This document shows positions 1-13,600 of a DNA stretch of 64,000 nucleotides, piece after piece. A model generated the notes under the pieces. It was not told the origin of the DNA. It did no database searches and worked only from the letters and a program-made list of their open reading frames with translations. Both the position numbers and the translations under genes were made by a program. This DNA is from Loripinus fragilis (taxonomy: Eukaryota > Mollusca > Bivalvia > Lucinida > Lucinidae): assembly GCA_964019695.1 (NCBI GenBank), contig OZ026530.1, positions 38,488,835 through 38,552,834 of the forward strand, in the 5' to 3' direction. The first letter of the stretch is position 1. Every line of letters starts with the position of its first letter.

Positions 1-84
1 TAAATATCCAAAAGACATTAACAGGCCTAAGCAATTAAGATTTTACTTTAAAATATAAAGTATTGCATTTCAATACTTCTTTAG

Positions 85-114
85 TAGTAATATGTCAGCA
101 AGTACTGTAAATAG
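85..114 (+). pseudogene. CCP exon fragment at an uninserted site
   Basis: Only about 30 nt of exon start remain after a CTTTAG acceptor. A base is missing in ACATGTTCAGC (here ATATGTCAGC), which shifts the frame. The fragment is then fused directly to downstream intron sequence. The bases to the left hold the uninserted target (AAAATATAAAGT). Confidence 0.7.
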
Positions 115-261
115 GGCAAGCTTGACTATGCAGTTCATTATTTATATTTGAGTCTCAACAAGAAGTCGCACATTTATATTCAAGGAATGACATAGCACCT
201 ATTCGATAAATAAGAACAACTCATTAACTGGCCAAAGTAATTAAGATTTTAAAATCTTAAG

Positions 262-940
262 ATTATAAAAAGATTGGCTATAACATTAATGTATTGCAAC
301 AGACTGCATGCTTGGTAGTCAACCCAATCACGGTTGGCAACTTTGCTTTCCTCTTTAATTGCACGCCGGTGGGTCGGACTTCAGACTCTAAGATGGTTCC
401 GACTTAAAGACTTATCTATTGATGAGATGGTAGGGGCTTGATGCTTTGGCTGTTTGTCGGGCCCACCGGGGTTTACCTGTTGGATTTCTTTTGCTCCGGT
501 ATTCAGTTTAATTTACTGTTGAGTCCTTATCCTTGCTTTATCTCCTTGTTATATCTTGATTTATATGTTTTAGGAGATGATGCATTGATAAGTTAGGGGT
601 CTTTCATGCAAACCAAATATTTATGTGTCTTGATCCACATCTGAATTAAGGGTGAGGTTGGCGCCGTTAAACCGGTTTAAGCCCTCCAGTAAAATATTTT
701 AAGACTGTTCCAAGGCGGTACTTCTTTTGTGGATCTTTTATGTTTTTGTTCTGTCTTGTGTTTGCTATATTTTGTGCGCGTCTGTTTATATGTGCTTTGT
801 GGTCACCTGCTGGGAAAGGGCTGATCTCTTGGCTCTCGTTTGTGGTGTCTTCTGTGAGTTTGTCACTTTCCCATTGGTATCCTGGGTCAGGTGTGGTACT
901 TGATTGTATCGATTCCTGATCTTTGCAACCTTACTTACTT
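262..940 (+). mobile_element. 5'-truncated non-LTR retroposon, copy 1
   Basis: From ATTATAAAAAGATTGGCTAT onward this is near-identical to 51214-51893. It ends in the same short tail, CTTACTTACTT. It holds only the last codons of the ORF plus the roughly 530-bp 3' untranslated part. It inserted into the leftmost array unit, between AATTAAGATTTT and ACTTTAAAATATAA, just left of element copy 1, so it postdates formation of that unit. Confidence 0.7.
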
Positions 941-950
941 TAAAATATAA

Positions 951-1445
951 CACTGTGATCATACTACTACGGCAATTTGGGGTTTGTCACCCACTCTGGT
1001 GTTATAGTAAAATTACCTTTAATTAAAGGCTGACAAAAAAAGGGGACTTTGGAATATGTATGCTTCGAGATTGCATTCTTCAGTTATAAACCTCTGTGTT
1101 ACTTTGCCAAAACAGATATAAAATGAGATTTTAAATGTGTTTTAACTGTTATATTAAAATGTCAATTATTATAATTTAGTCATAATTATACGGTTTTGTC
1201 ATTGATTAATAATCCACGATGACAAAACCATAATTAGTTATTTCATGCCTAGACATCAAACGTTAAAGTTTAATATAGTTTTAAAGCTGAAAAATGTGAA
1301 TTTGATAAAAAAAAATCAATCAGAACGCAAGCATTTTGGGGTGTTTATCTATAATAAATTGAAGAAATTTAACATAAGGAGAAGGTTATCTTAAGACCAG
1401 AATGAGTGAAGAACCCCAAAATGCCGTAGTTGTATGTCCACAATG
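951..1445. mobile_element. CACTG-type TIR element, copy 1 (full, 495 bp)
   Basis: The element begins CACTGTGATCATACTACTAC and ends with the inverted counterpart (ATGCCGTAGTTGTATGTCC, then ACAATG). TATAA directly flanks both ends. It carries an internal hairpin whose arms, at about 1183-1204 and 1219-1237, share GGTTTTGTCAT and ATGACAAAACC. It has no coding capacity, so it is MITE-like. The 3' flank of a retroposon fragment abuts its left side. Confidence 0.8.
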
Positions 1446-1476
1446 TATAAAGTGTTGCATTTTCAATACTTTTTAG

Positions 1477-1650
1477 TGGTGACATGTTCAGCAAGTACTG
1501 TAAACAACGCCATTCCAGACAAGACTACCATTGATATCAATACCAATGTAGAGTACGCTTGCGACACAGACTATACATATTCTAGTGGAAGTCTTACCAG
1601 AACTTGTACAACTGGTGGTATATTATCAGGAGAAGACCCCATATGCACCT
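1477..1650 (+). CDS. CCP/sushi exon 1 of array
   Basis: This is the reference copy of the array exon. The acceptor is a T-rich tract ending TTTTTAG and the donor is GTAAGT. The 174 nt encode 58 codons with four cysteines (in TCSAS, YACDT, TRTCT and DPICT), the sushi pattern of two disulfides C1-C3 and C2-C4. The Trp usually found before the last cysteine is replaced by Leu (GGILSGEDPIC). Both ends are phase 1, so modules can be added or skipped without a frameshift. The split codon at CCP-CCP joins is TTG (Leu). Confidence 0.85.
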
Positions 1651-4600
1651 GTAAGTCAAATTGCCTTTTTCTCAATAATATGTTTTAGTGATAATAGTGA
1701 CATTAGCAACAATGTATCAATTATACTAGTAAAAATGCACAATCCCACAAGAGGCTCATTGCTTTCACACATATAGGGGGGCATATATACAAAAATATAT
1801 GCAAGTTATTTTGTTTGTGTTTTGCTTGGTTTTGTTTGGTATGAGGTTTAACGTCCCAGTCATCTGCCACGGTCAGGTAGATACTGTCAGTTCACCTAAC
1901 CACACATTTTTCGGGGGCAAGCTGGACTAAGCAGGTCATTATTTATATTTCAGTCTCAACAAGAAGTCGCACATTTATATTCAAGGAATGACACAGCACC
2001 TATGCGACAATTATCAATAACTCATTAACTGGCCTAAGTAATTAAGATTAAACTTTAAAATATAACACTGTGATCATACTACTACAGCAATTTGGGGTTT
2101 GTCGACCACTCTGGTGTTATAGTAAAATTACCTTCAATTAAAAAACTGACAAATAATGAGATCTTTCGAATATGTTTGCTTCAAGATTGCATCCTCTAGT
2201 TAACAATCTGTGTTGCTTTGCCAAAACAGATATAAAGTGAGATTTTAATGTGTTTTTTACAGTTATATTAAAAATGTCAATTACAGTTTAGTCATAATTA
2301 TACGGTTTTGTCATTGATTAATTATCCAAGATGACAAGATGGGTGTTTATCTATTATTAATTGAAGAAATTGAACATGAGGAGAAAGTTATCTTAACACC
2401 TGAATAAGTGACCAACCCCAAATTGCCGTATTAGTATGACCGCAGTGTATAAAGTGTTGCATTTTCAATACTTTTTAGTGGTGACATGTTCAGCAAGTAC
2501 TGTAAACAACGCCATTCCAGATAAGACTACCATTGATATCAATACCAATGTAGAGTACGCTTGCGACACATACTATACATATTCTAGTGGAAGTCTTACC
2601 AGAACTTGTACAACTGGTGGCATATTATCAGGAGAAGACCCCGTATGCACCTGTAAGTCAAATGTCTTTTTATCAATATGTCTTAGTGATTATAGTGATA
2701 TTAGCAACAATGTATCAATTATACTAGTAAAAATGCACAATCCCACAAGAGGCTCATTGCTTTCACACATATAGGGGGGGGGGGCATATATAAAAATATA
2801 TATGCAAGTTATTTTGTTTGTGTTTTGCTTGGTTTTGTTTGGTATGAGGTTTAACGTCCCAGTCATCTGCCACGGTCAGGTAGATACTGTCAGTTCACCT
2901 AACCACACATTTTTCCAGGGCAATCTTGACTAAGCAGGTCATTATTTATAATTCAGTCTCAACAAGAAGTCGCACATTTATATTCAAGGAATGACACAGC
3001 ACCTATGCGACAAATACCAATAACTCATTAACTGGCCTTAGTAATTAAGATTTTACTTTAAAATATAACACTGTGATCATACTACTACGGCAATTTGGGG
3101 TTTGTCACCCACTCTGGTGTTATAGTAAAAATACCTTCCATTAAAACTGACAAAAAATGAGAATTTTCAAATATGTTTGCTTCAAGATTGCATCCTCTAG
3201 TTAACAACCTCTGTGTTGCTTTGCCAAAACAGATATAAAGTGAGATTTTAATGTGTTTTTTTACAGTTATATTAAATATGCCAATTACAGTTTAGTCATA
3301 ATTATACGGTTTTGTCATTGATTAATTATCCAAGATGACAAGATGGGTGTTTATCTATTATTAATTGAAGAAATTGGACATGAGGAGAAAGTTATCTTAA
3401 CACCTGAATAAGTGACCAACCCCAAATTGCCGTATTAGTATGACCGCAGTGTATAAAGTGTTGCATTTTTAATACTTTTTAGTGGTGACATGTTCAGCAA
3501 GTACTGTAAACAACGCCATTCCAGATAAGACTACCATTGATATCAATACCAATGTAGAGTACGCTTGCGACACATACTATACATATTCTAGAGGAAGTCT
3601 TACCAGAACTTGTACAACTGGTGGCATATTATCAGGAGAAGACCCCGTATGCACCTGTAAGTCAAATTGTCCTTTTATCAATATGTCTTAGTGATTATAG
3701 TGATATTAGCAGCAATGTATCAGATATACTAGTAAAAATGCACAATCCCACTGAAGGCTAATTACATGCACACATATAGCGGGGCATATACAAATATATA
3801 TGCAAGTTATTTTGTTTGTGTTTTGCTTGGTTTGGTTTGGTATGAGGTTTAACGTCCCAGTCATCTGCCACGGTCAGGTAGATACTGTCAGTTCACCTAA
3901 CCACACATTTTTCCAGGGCAATCTTGACTAAGCAGGTCATTATTTATATTTCAGTCTCAACAAGAAGTCGCACATTTATATTCAAGGAATGACACAGCAC
4001 CTATGCGACAAATACCAATAACTCATTAACTGGCCTAAATAATTAAGATTTTAGTTTAAAATATAACACTGTGATCATACTACTACGGCAATTTGGGGTT
4101 TGTCACCATCTCTTGTGTAATAGTAAAATTACCTTCAATTAAAGTCTGACAAAAAAATGAGAACTTTCAAATATGTTTGCTTTGAGATTGCATCCTCTAG
4201 TTAACAATCTCTGTGATATTTTGCCAAATCAGAGATAAAATAAGATTTTAAATGTGTTTTTTACAGTATACTAAGAATGTCAATTACATATAGTTTTTAA
4301 GCTAAAAGATACAATGTGAATTTGATGAACAAAAATCAATCAGAACCCAAGCGTTTTGGGGTGTTTATCTATTATTAATCGAAGAGATTGAACATGAGGA
4401 GAAGTTATCTTAACATCCTGAATAAGTGACTAACCCCAAATTGCCCTATAAGTACGACCACAGTGTATAAAGTGTTGCATTTTCAATACTTTTTAGTGGT
4501 GACATGTTCAGCAAGTACTGTAAACAACGCCATTCCAGACAAGACTACCATTGATATCAATACCAATGTAGAGTACGCTTGCGACACAGACTATACATTT

Positions 4601-7600
4601 TCTAGTGGAAGTCTTACCAGAACTTGTACAACTGGTGGCATATTATCAGGAGAAGACCCCATATGCACCTGTAAGTCAAATTGTCTTTTTATCAATATGT
4701 CTTAGTGATTATAGTGACATTAGCAGCAATGTATCAGATATACTAGTAAAAATGCACAATCCCACTAAAGGCTATTTACATGCACACATATAGCGAGGCA
4801 TATACAAATATATATGCAAGTTATTTTGTTTGTTTTTTGCTTGGTTTTGTTTGGTATGAGGTTTAACGTCCCAGTCATCTGCCACGGTCAGGTAGATACT
4901 GTCAGTTCACCTAGCCACACATTTTTTCAGGGCAATCTTGACTATGCAGGTCATTATTTATATTTCAGTCTCAACAAGAAGTCGCACATTTATATTCAAG
5001 GAATGACACAGCACCTATGCGACAAATACCAATAACTCATTAACAGGCCTAAGTAATTAAGATTTTACTTTAAAATATAACACTGTGATCATACTACTAC
5101 GGCAATTTGGGGTTTGTCACCCACTCTGGAGTTATAGTAAAACTACCTTTAATTAAAGGCTGACAAAAAAATTAGAATGTTTGCATATGTATGCTTTGAG
5201 ATTGCATCCTTCAGTTAACAACCTCCGTGTTACTTTGCCAAAACAGATATAAAATGAGATTTTAATGTGTTTTTACAGTTATATTAAAATTGTCAATTAC
5301 AGTTTAGTCATAATTATACCGTTTTGTCATTGGTTAATTATCCACGATGACAAAACCATAATTAGTTATTTCATGCCTAGACATCAAACGGTAAAGTTTC
5401 ATATAGTTTTAAAGCTAAAAAAAATGTGAATTTGATAAACAAAAATCAATCAGAAACAAAGCATTTTGGGGTGTTTATCTATAATAATTTGAAGATATTG
5501 AACATAAGGAGAAAGTTATCTTAACACCAGAATAAGTGAAGAACCCCAAAATGCCGTAGGTGTATGTCCACAATGTATAAAGTGTTGCATTTTCAATACT
5601 TTTTAGTGGTGACATGTTCAGCAAGTACTGTAAACAACGCCATTCCAGACAAGACTACCATTGATATCAATACCAATGTAGAGTACGCTTGCGACACAGG
5701 CTATACATATTCTAGTGGAAGTCTAACCAGAACTTGTACAACTGGTGGTATATTATCAGGAGAAGACCCCATATGCACCTGTAAGTGAAATTGTCTTTTT
5801 ATCATTGATATGTCTTAGTGATTATAGTGACATTAGCAGCAATGTATCAGATATACTAGTAAAAATGCACAATCCCACTTAAGGCTCATTACATTCACAC
5901 ATATAGCCGGGCATATACAAATATATATGCAAGTTATTTTGTTTGTGTTTTGCTTGGTTTTGTTTGGTATGAAGTTTAATGTCACAGTCATCTGCCACCG
6001 TCAGGTAGATACTGTCAGTTCACCTAACCACACATTATTTCAGGGCAATCTTGACTATGCAGGTCATTATTTATATTTCAGTCTCAACAAGAAGTCGCAC
6101 ATTTATATTCAAGGAATGACACAGCACCTATGCGCCAAATACCAATAACTCATTAACTGGCCTTAGTAATTAAGATTTTACTTTAAAATATAACACTGTG
6201 ATCATACTACTACGGCAATTTGGAGTTTGTCACCCACTCTAGTGTTATAGTAAAAATACCTTCAATTAAAAACTTACAAAAAATGAGAACTTTCGAATAT
6301 GTTTGCTTCAAGATTGCATCCTGTAGTAAACAACCTCTGTGTTGCTTTGCCAAAACAGATATAAAGTGAGATTTTAATGTGTTTTTTACAGTTATATTAA
6401 AAATGTCAATAACAGTTTAGTCATAATTATAAGGTTTTGTCATTGATTAATTATCCAAGATGACAAAACCATAATTAGTTATTTCATGCCTAGACATCAA
6501 ACGTTAACGTTTTCATATAGTTTTAAAGCTTAAAGATACAATGTGAATTTGATGAACAAAATTTAATCGGAACCCAAACATTTTGGGGTGTTTATCTATA
6601 ACAAGTTGAAGAAATTAAACATGAGGAGAAAGTTATCTTAACACCTGAATAAGTGACTAACCCCAAATTGCCGTATTAGTATGACCACAGTGTATAAAGT
6701 GTTGCATTTTCAATACTTTTTAGTGGTGACATGTTCAGCAAGTACTGTTAACAACGCCATTCCAGATAAGACTACCATTGATATCAATACCAATGTAGAG
6801 TACGCTTGCGACACAGACTATACATATTCTAGTGGAAGTCTTACAAGAACTTGTACAACTGGTGGTATATTATCAGGAGATGACCCCATATGCACCTGTA
6901 AGTCAAATTGTCTTTTTATCAATAATATGTCTTAGTGATTATAGTGACATTAGCAGCAATGTTACAGATATACTAGTTAAAATGCTCAATCCCACTAAAG
7001 GCTCATTACATTCACACATATAGGGGGGCATATATACAAATATATATGCAAGTTATTTTGTTTGTTTTTTGCTTGGTTTTGTTTGGTATGAGGTTTAACG
7101 TCGCAGTCATCTGCCATGGTCAGGTTGATACTGTCAGTTCACCTAACCACACATTTTTTCAGGGCAATCTTGACTAAGCAGGTCGTTATTTAAATTTGAG
7201 TCTAAACAAGAAGTCGCACATTTATATTCAAGGAATGAAATAGCACATATGTGATAAATATCCAAAAGACATTAACAGGCCTCAGTAATAAAGAGTTTAC
7301 TTTAAAATATAAAGTGTTGCATTTTAATACTTCTTTAGTAGTAACATGTCAGCAAGTACTGTAAACAGGACAAGCTTGACTATGCAGTTCATTATTTATA
7401 ATTGAGTCTCAACAATAAGTCGCACATTTATACTCAAGGAATGACATAGCACCTATTTGATAAATACCAACAACTCATTAACTGGCCAAAGTAATTAAGA
7501 TTTTACTTTAAAATACAACACTGTGATCATACTACTACGGCAATGTGGGGTTTGTCACCCACTCTGGTGTTATAGTAAAAATACCTTTAATTAAAGGCTG

Positions 7601-10600
7601 ACAAAAAATGAGAACGTTGGCATATGTATGCTTTGAGATTGCATCCTTCAGTTAACAACCTCCGTGTTACTTTGCCAAAACAGATATAAAATGAGATTTT
7701 AATGTGTTTTTACAGTTATATTAAAATTATCAATTACAGTTTAGTCATAATTATACGGTTTTGTCATTGATTAATTATCCACGATGACAAAACCATAATT
7801 AGTTATTTCATGCCTAGACATCAAACGGTAAAGTTTCATATAGTTTTAAAGCTAAAAAAAGTGAATTTGATAAACAAAAATCAATCAGAACCCAAGCATT
7901 TTGGGGTGTTTGTTTATCTATAATAATTTGAAGAAATTGAACATAAGGAGAAAGTTATCTTAACACCAGAATAAGTGAAGAACCCCAAAATGCCATAGGT
8001 GTAAGTCCACAATGTATAAAGTGTTGCATTTTCAATACTTTTTAGTGGTGACATGTTCAGCAAGTACTGTAAACAACGCCATTCCAGACAAGACTACCAT
8101 TGATATCAATACCAATGTTGAGTACGCTTGCGACACAGACTATACATATTCTAGTGGAAGTCTTACCAGAACTTGTACAACTGGTGGTATATTATCAGGA
8201 GAAGAACCCATATGCACCTGTTAGTCAAACTGCCTTTTTCTCAATAATATGTTTTAGTGATTATAGTGACATTAGCAACAATGTATCAATTATACTAGTA
8301 AAAATGCACAATCCCACAAGAGGCTTCATTGCTTTCACACATATAGGGGGCATATATACAAATATATACGCAAGTTATTTTGTTTGTGTTTTGCTTGGTT
8401 TTGTTTCGAATGAGGTTTAACGTCCCAGTCATCTGCCACGGTCAGGTAGATACTGTCAGTTCACCTAACCACACATTTTTCCAGGGCAATCTTGACTAAG
8501 CAGGTCATTATTTATATTTCAGTCTCAACAAGAAGTCGCACATTTATATTCAAGGAATGACACAGCACCTATGCGACAAATACCAATAACTCATTAACTG
8601 GCCTAAGTAATTAAGATTTTACTTTAAAATATAACACTGTGATCATACTACTACGGCAGTTTGGGGTTTGTCACCCACTCTTGTGTAATAGTAAAATTAC
8701 CTTCAATTAAAGTCTGACAAAAAAAATGAGAATTTTCAAATATGTTTGCTTTGAGATTGCATCCTCTAGTTAACAACCTCTGTGATATTTTGCCATAACG
8801 GAGATAAAATAAGATTTTAAATGTGTGTTTTACAGTATACTCAGAATGTCAATTACATATAGTTTTTAAGCTAAAAGATACAATGTGAATTTGATGAACA
8901 AAAATCAATCAGAACCCAAGCGTTTTGGGGTGTTTATCTATTATTAATCGAAGAAATTGAACATGAGGAGAAGTTATCTTAACATCCTGAATAAGTGACT
9001 AACCCCAAATTGCCGTATAAGTATGACCACAGTGTATAAAGTGTTGCATTTTCAATACTTTCTAGTGGTGACATGTTCAGCAAGTACTGTAAACAACGCC
9101 ATTCCAGATAAGACTACAATTGATATCAATACCAATGTAGAGTACGCTTGCGACACAGACTATACATATTCTAGTGGAAGTCTTACCAGAACTTGTACAA
9201 CTGGTGGTATATTATCAGGAGAAGACCCCATATGCACCTGTAAGTCAAATTGTCTTTTTATCTATAATATGTTTTAGTGATTATAGTGACATTAGCAGCA
9301 ATGTATCATTTATGCTAGAAAAATGCACAATCCCACAAGAGGCTTCATTGCTTTCAAACATATAGGGGGACATATACAAACATATATGCAAGTTATTTTG
9401 TTTGTGTTTTGCTTGGTTTTGTTTGGTATGAGGTTTAACGTCCCAGTCATCTGCCACGGTCAGGTAGATACTGTCAGTTCACCTAACCACACATTTTTCC
9501 AGAGCAATCTTGACTATGCAGGTCATTATTTATAATTCAGTCTCAACAAGAAGTCGCACATTTATATTCAAGGAATGACACAGCACCTATGCGATAAATA
9601 CAAATAACTCATTAACTGGCCTAAGTAATTAAGATTTTGCTTTAAAATATAACACTGTGATCATACTACTACGGCAATTTGGGGTTGTCACCCACCCTGG
9701 TGTAATAGTAAAATTACCTTCAATTAAAAACTGACAAATAATGAGAACTTTCGAATATGTTTGCTTCTAGATTGCATCCTCTAGTTAACAACCTCTGTGT
9801 TGCTTTGCCAAAACAGATATAAAGTGAGATTTTAATGTGTTTTTTACAGTTATATTAAAAATGTCAATTACAGTTTAGTCATAATTATACGGTTTTGTCA
9901 TTGATTTATTGTCCAAGATGACAAGATGGGTGTTAATCTATTATTAATCGAAGAAATTGAACATGAGGAGAAAGTTATCTTAACACCTGAATAAGTGACC
10001 AACCCCAAATTGCCGTATTAGTATGACCACAGTGTATAAAGTGTTGCATTTTCAATACTTTTTAGTGGTGACATGTTCAGCAAGTACTGTAAACAACGCC
10101 ATCCCAGATAAGACTACCATTGATATCAATACCAATGTAGAGTACGCTTGCGACACATACTATACATATTCTAGTGGAAGTCTTACCAGAACTTGTACAA
10201 CTGGTGGCATATTATCAGGAGAAGACCCCGTATGCACCTGTAAGTCAAATTGTCTTTTTATCAATATGTCTTAGTGATTATAGTGACATTAGCAGCAATG
10301 TATCAGATATACTAGTAAAAATGCACAATCCCACTAAAGGCTTATTACATGCACACATAAAGCAGGGCATATACAAATATATATGGAAGTTATTTTGTTT
10401 GTGTTTTGCTTAGTTTTGTTTGGTATGAGGTTTAACGTCCCAGTCATCTGCCACGGTCAGGTAGATACTGTCAGTTCACCTAACCACACATTTTTCCAGG
10501 GCAATCTTGACTAAGCAGGTCATTATTTATAATTCAGTCTCAACAAGAAGTCGCACATTTATATTCAAGGAATGACACAGCACCTATGCGATAAATACCA

Positions 10601-13600
10601 ATAACTCATTAACAGGCCTAAGAAATTAAGATTTTACTTTAAAATATAACACTGTGATCATACTACTACGGCAATGTGGGGTTTGTCACCCACTCTGGTG
10701 TTATAGTAAAATTACCTTCAATTAAAGGCTGACAAAAAATGAGAACTTTGGAATATGTATGCTTTGAGATTGCATCCTTCAGTTAACAACCTCTGTGTTA
10801 CTTTGCCAAAACAGATATAAAATGAGATTTTAAATGTGTTTTTACAGTTATATTAAAATGTCAATTACAGTTTAGTCATAATTATACGGTTTTGTCATTG
10901 ATTAATAATCCACGATGACAAAACTATAATTAGTTATTTTATGCGTAGACATCAAACGTTAAAGTTTCATATAGTTTTAAAGCGAAAAAAAATGTGAATT
11001 TGATAAACAAAAATCAATCAGAACGCAAGCATTTTGGGGTGTTTATCTATAATAAATTGAAGAAATTTAACATAAGGAGAAAGTTATCTTAAGACCAGAA
11101 TAAGTGAAGAACCCCAAAATGCCATAGGTGTATGTCCACAATGTATAAAGTGTTGCATTTTCAATACTTTTTAGTGGTGACATGTTCAGCAAGTACTGTA
11201 AACAACGCCATTCCAGACAAGACTACCATTGATATCAATACCAATGTAGAGTACGCTTGCGACACAGACTATACATATTCTAGTGGAAGTCTTACCAGAA
11301 CTTGTACAACTGATGGTATATTATCAGGAGAAGACCCCATATGCACCTGTAAGTCAAATTGTCTTTATATCAATAATATGTTTTAGTGATTATAGTGACA
11401 TTAGCAACAATGTATCAATTATACTAGTAAAAATGCACAATCCCACAAGAGACTCATTGCTTTCACACATATAGGGGGGCATATATACAAATATATATGC
11501 AAGTTATTTTGTTTGTGTTTTGCTTGGTTTTGTTTGGTATGAGGTTTAACGTCCCAGTCATCTGCCATGGTCAGGTAGATACTGTCAGTTCACCTAACCA
11601 CACATTTTTCCAGGGCAATCTTGACTATGCAGGTCATTATTTATATTTCAGTCTCAACAAGAAGTCGCACATTTATATTCAAGGAATGACACAGCACCTA
11701 TGCGACAAATACCAATAACTCATTAACTGGCCTTAGTAATTAAGATTTTACTTTAAAATATAACACTGTGATCATACTACTACGGCAATTTGGGGTTTGT
11801 CACCCACTCTGGTGTTATAGTAAAAATACCTTCAATTAAAACTGACAAAAAATGAGAACTTTCAAATATGCTTGCTTCAAGATTGCATCCTCTAGTTAAC
11901 AACCTCTGTGTTGCTTTGCCAAAACAGATATAAAGTGAGATTTTAATGTGTTTTTTACAGTTATATTAAAAATGTCAATTACAGTTTAGTCATAATTATA
12001 CGGTTTTGTCATTGATTAATTATCCAAGATGACAAGATGGGTGTATATCTTTTATAAATTTAAGAAATTGAACATGAGGAGAAAGTTATCTTAACACCTG
12101 AATAAGTGACCAACCCCAAATTGCCATATTAGTATGACCGCAGTGTATAAAGTGTTGCATTTTCAATACTTTTTAGTGGTGACATGTTCAGCAAGTACTG
12201 TAAACAACGCCATTCCAGATAAGACTACAATTGATATCAATACCAATGTAGAGTACGCTTGCGACACAGACTATACATATTCTAGTGGAAGTCTTACCAG
12301 AACTTGTACAACTGGTGGTATATTATCAGGAGAAGACCCAGTATGCACCTGTAAGTCAAATTGCCTTTTTATCAATAATATGTTTTAGTGATTATAGTGA
12401 CATTAGCAACAATGTATCAATTATACTAGTAAAAATGCACAATCCCACAAGAGACTCATTGCTTTCACACATATAGGGGGGCATATATAAAAATATATAT
12501 GCAAGTTATTTTGTTTGTGTTTTGCTTGGTTTTGTTTGGTATGAGGTTTAACGTCCCAGTCATCTGCCATGGTCAGGTATATACTGTCAGTTCACCTAAC
12601 CACACATTTTTCCAGGGCAATCTTGACTAAGCAGGTCATTATTTATATTTCAGTCTCAACAAGAAGTCGCACATTTATATTCAAGGAATGACACAGCACC
12701 TATGCGACAAATACCAATAACTCATTAACTGGCCTAAATAATTAAGATTTTACTTTAAAATATAACACTGTGATCATACTACTACGGCAATTTGGGGTTT
12801 GTCACCAACTCTTGTGTAATAGTAAAATTACCTTCAATTAAAAACTGACAAAAAATGAGAATTTTCAAATATGTTTGCTTTGAGATTGCATCCTCTAGTT
12901 AACAACCTCTGTGATATTTTGCCAAAACAGATATAAAGTGAGATTTTAATGTGTTTTTTACAGTTATATTAAAAATGTCAATTACAGTTTAGTCATAATT
13001 ATACGGTTTTGTCATTGATTAATTATCCAAGATGACAAGATGGGTGTTTATCTTTTATAGATATAAGAAATTGAACATGAGGAGAAAGTTATCTTAACAC
13101 CTGAATAAGTGACCAACCCCAAATTGCCTTATTAGAATGACCGCAGTGTATAAAGTGTTGCATTTCCTATACTTTTTAGTGGTGACATGTTCAGCAAGTA
13201 CTGTAAACAACGCCATTCCAGATAAGACTACAATTGATATCAATACCAATGTAGAGTACGCTTGCGACACAGACTATACATATTCTAGTGGAAGTCTTAC
13301 CAGAACTTGTACAACTGGTGGCATATTATCAGGAGAAGACCCCATATGCACCTGTAAGTCAAATTGTCTTTTTATCAATATGTCTTAGTGATTATAGTGA
13401 TATTAGCAGCAATGTATCAGATATACTAGTAAAAATGCACAATCCCACTAAAGGCTATTTACATGCACACATATAGCAAAGGCATATACAAATATATATG
13501 CAAGTTATTTTGTTTGTTTTTTGCTTGGTTTTGTTTGGTATGAGGTTTAACGTCCCAGTCATCTGCCACGGTCAGGTAGATACTGTCAGTTCACCTAACC

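Noticed and set aside
1585..1776. Open frames of about 62 codons in a second frame across every CCP exon and its donor
   Set aside because: They cross the donor site and exist only because the units are near-identical. The sushi frame explains the exon.
2773..2784. Long G-run in the unit after exon 2 as a regulatory or quadruplex site
   Set aside because: It is a single run of variable length (fewer G in the other units). A quadruplex needs several runs, so slippage is the simpler explanation.
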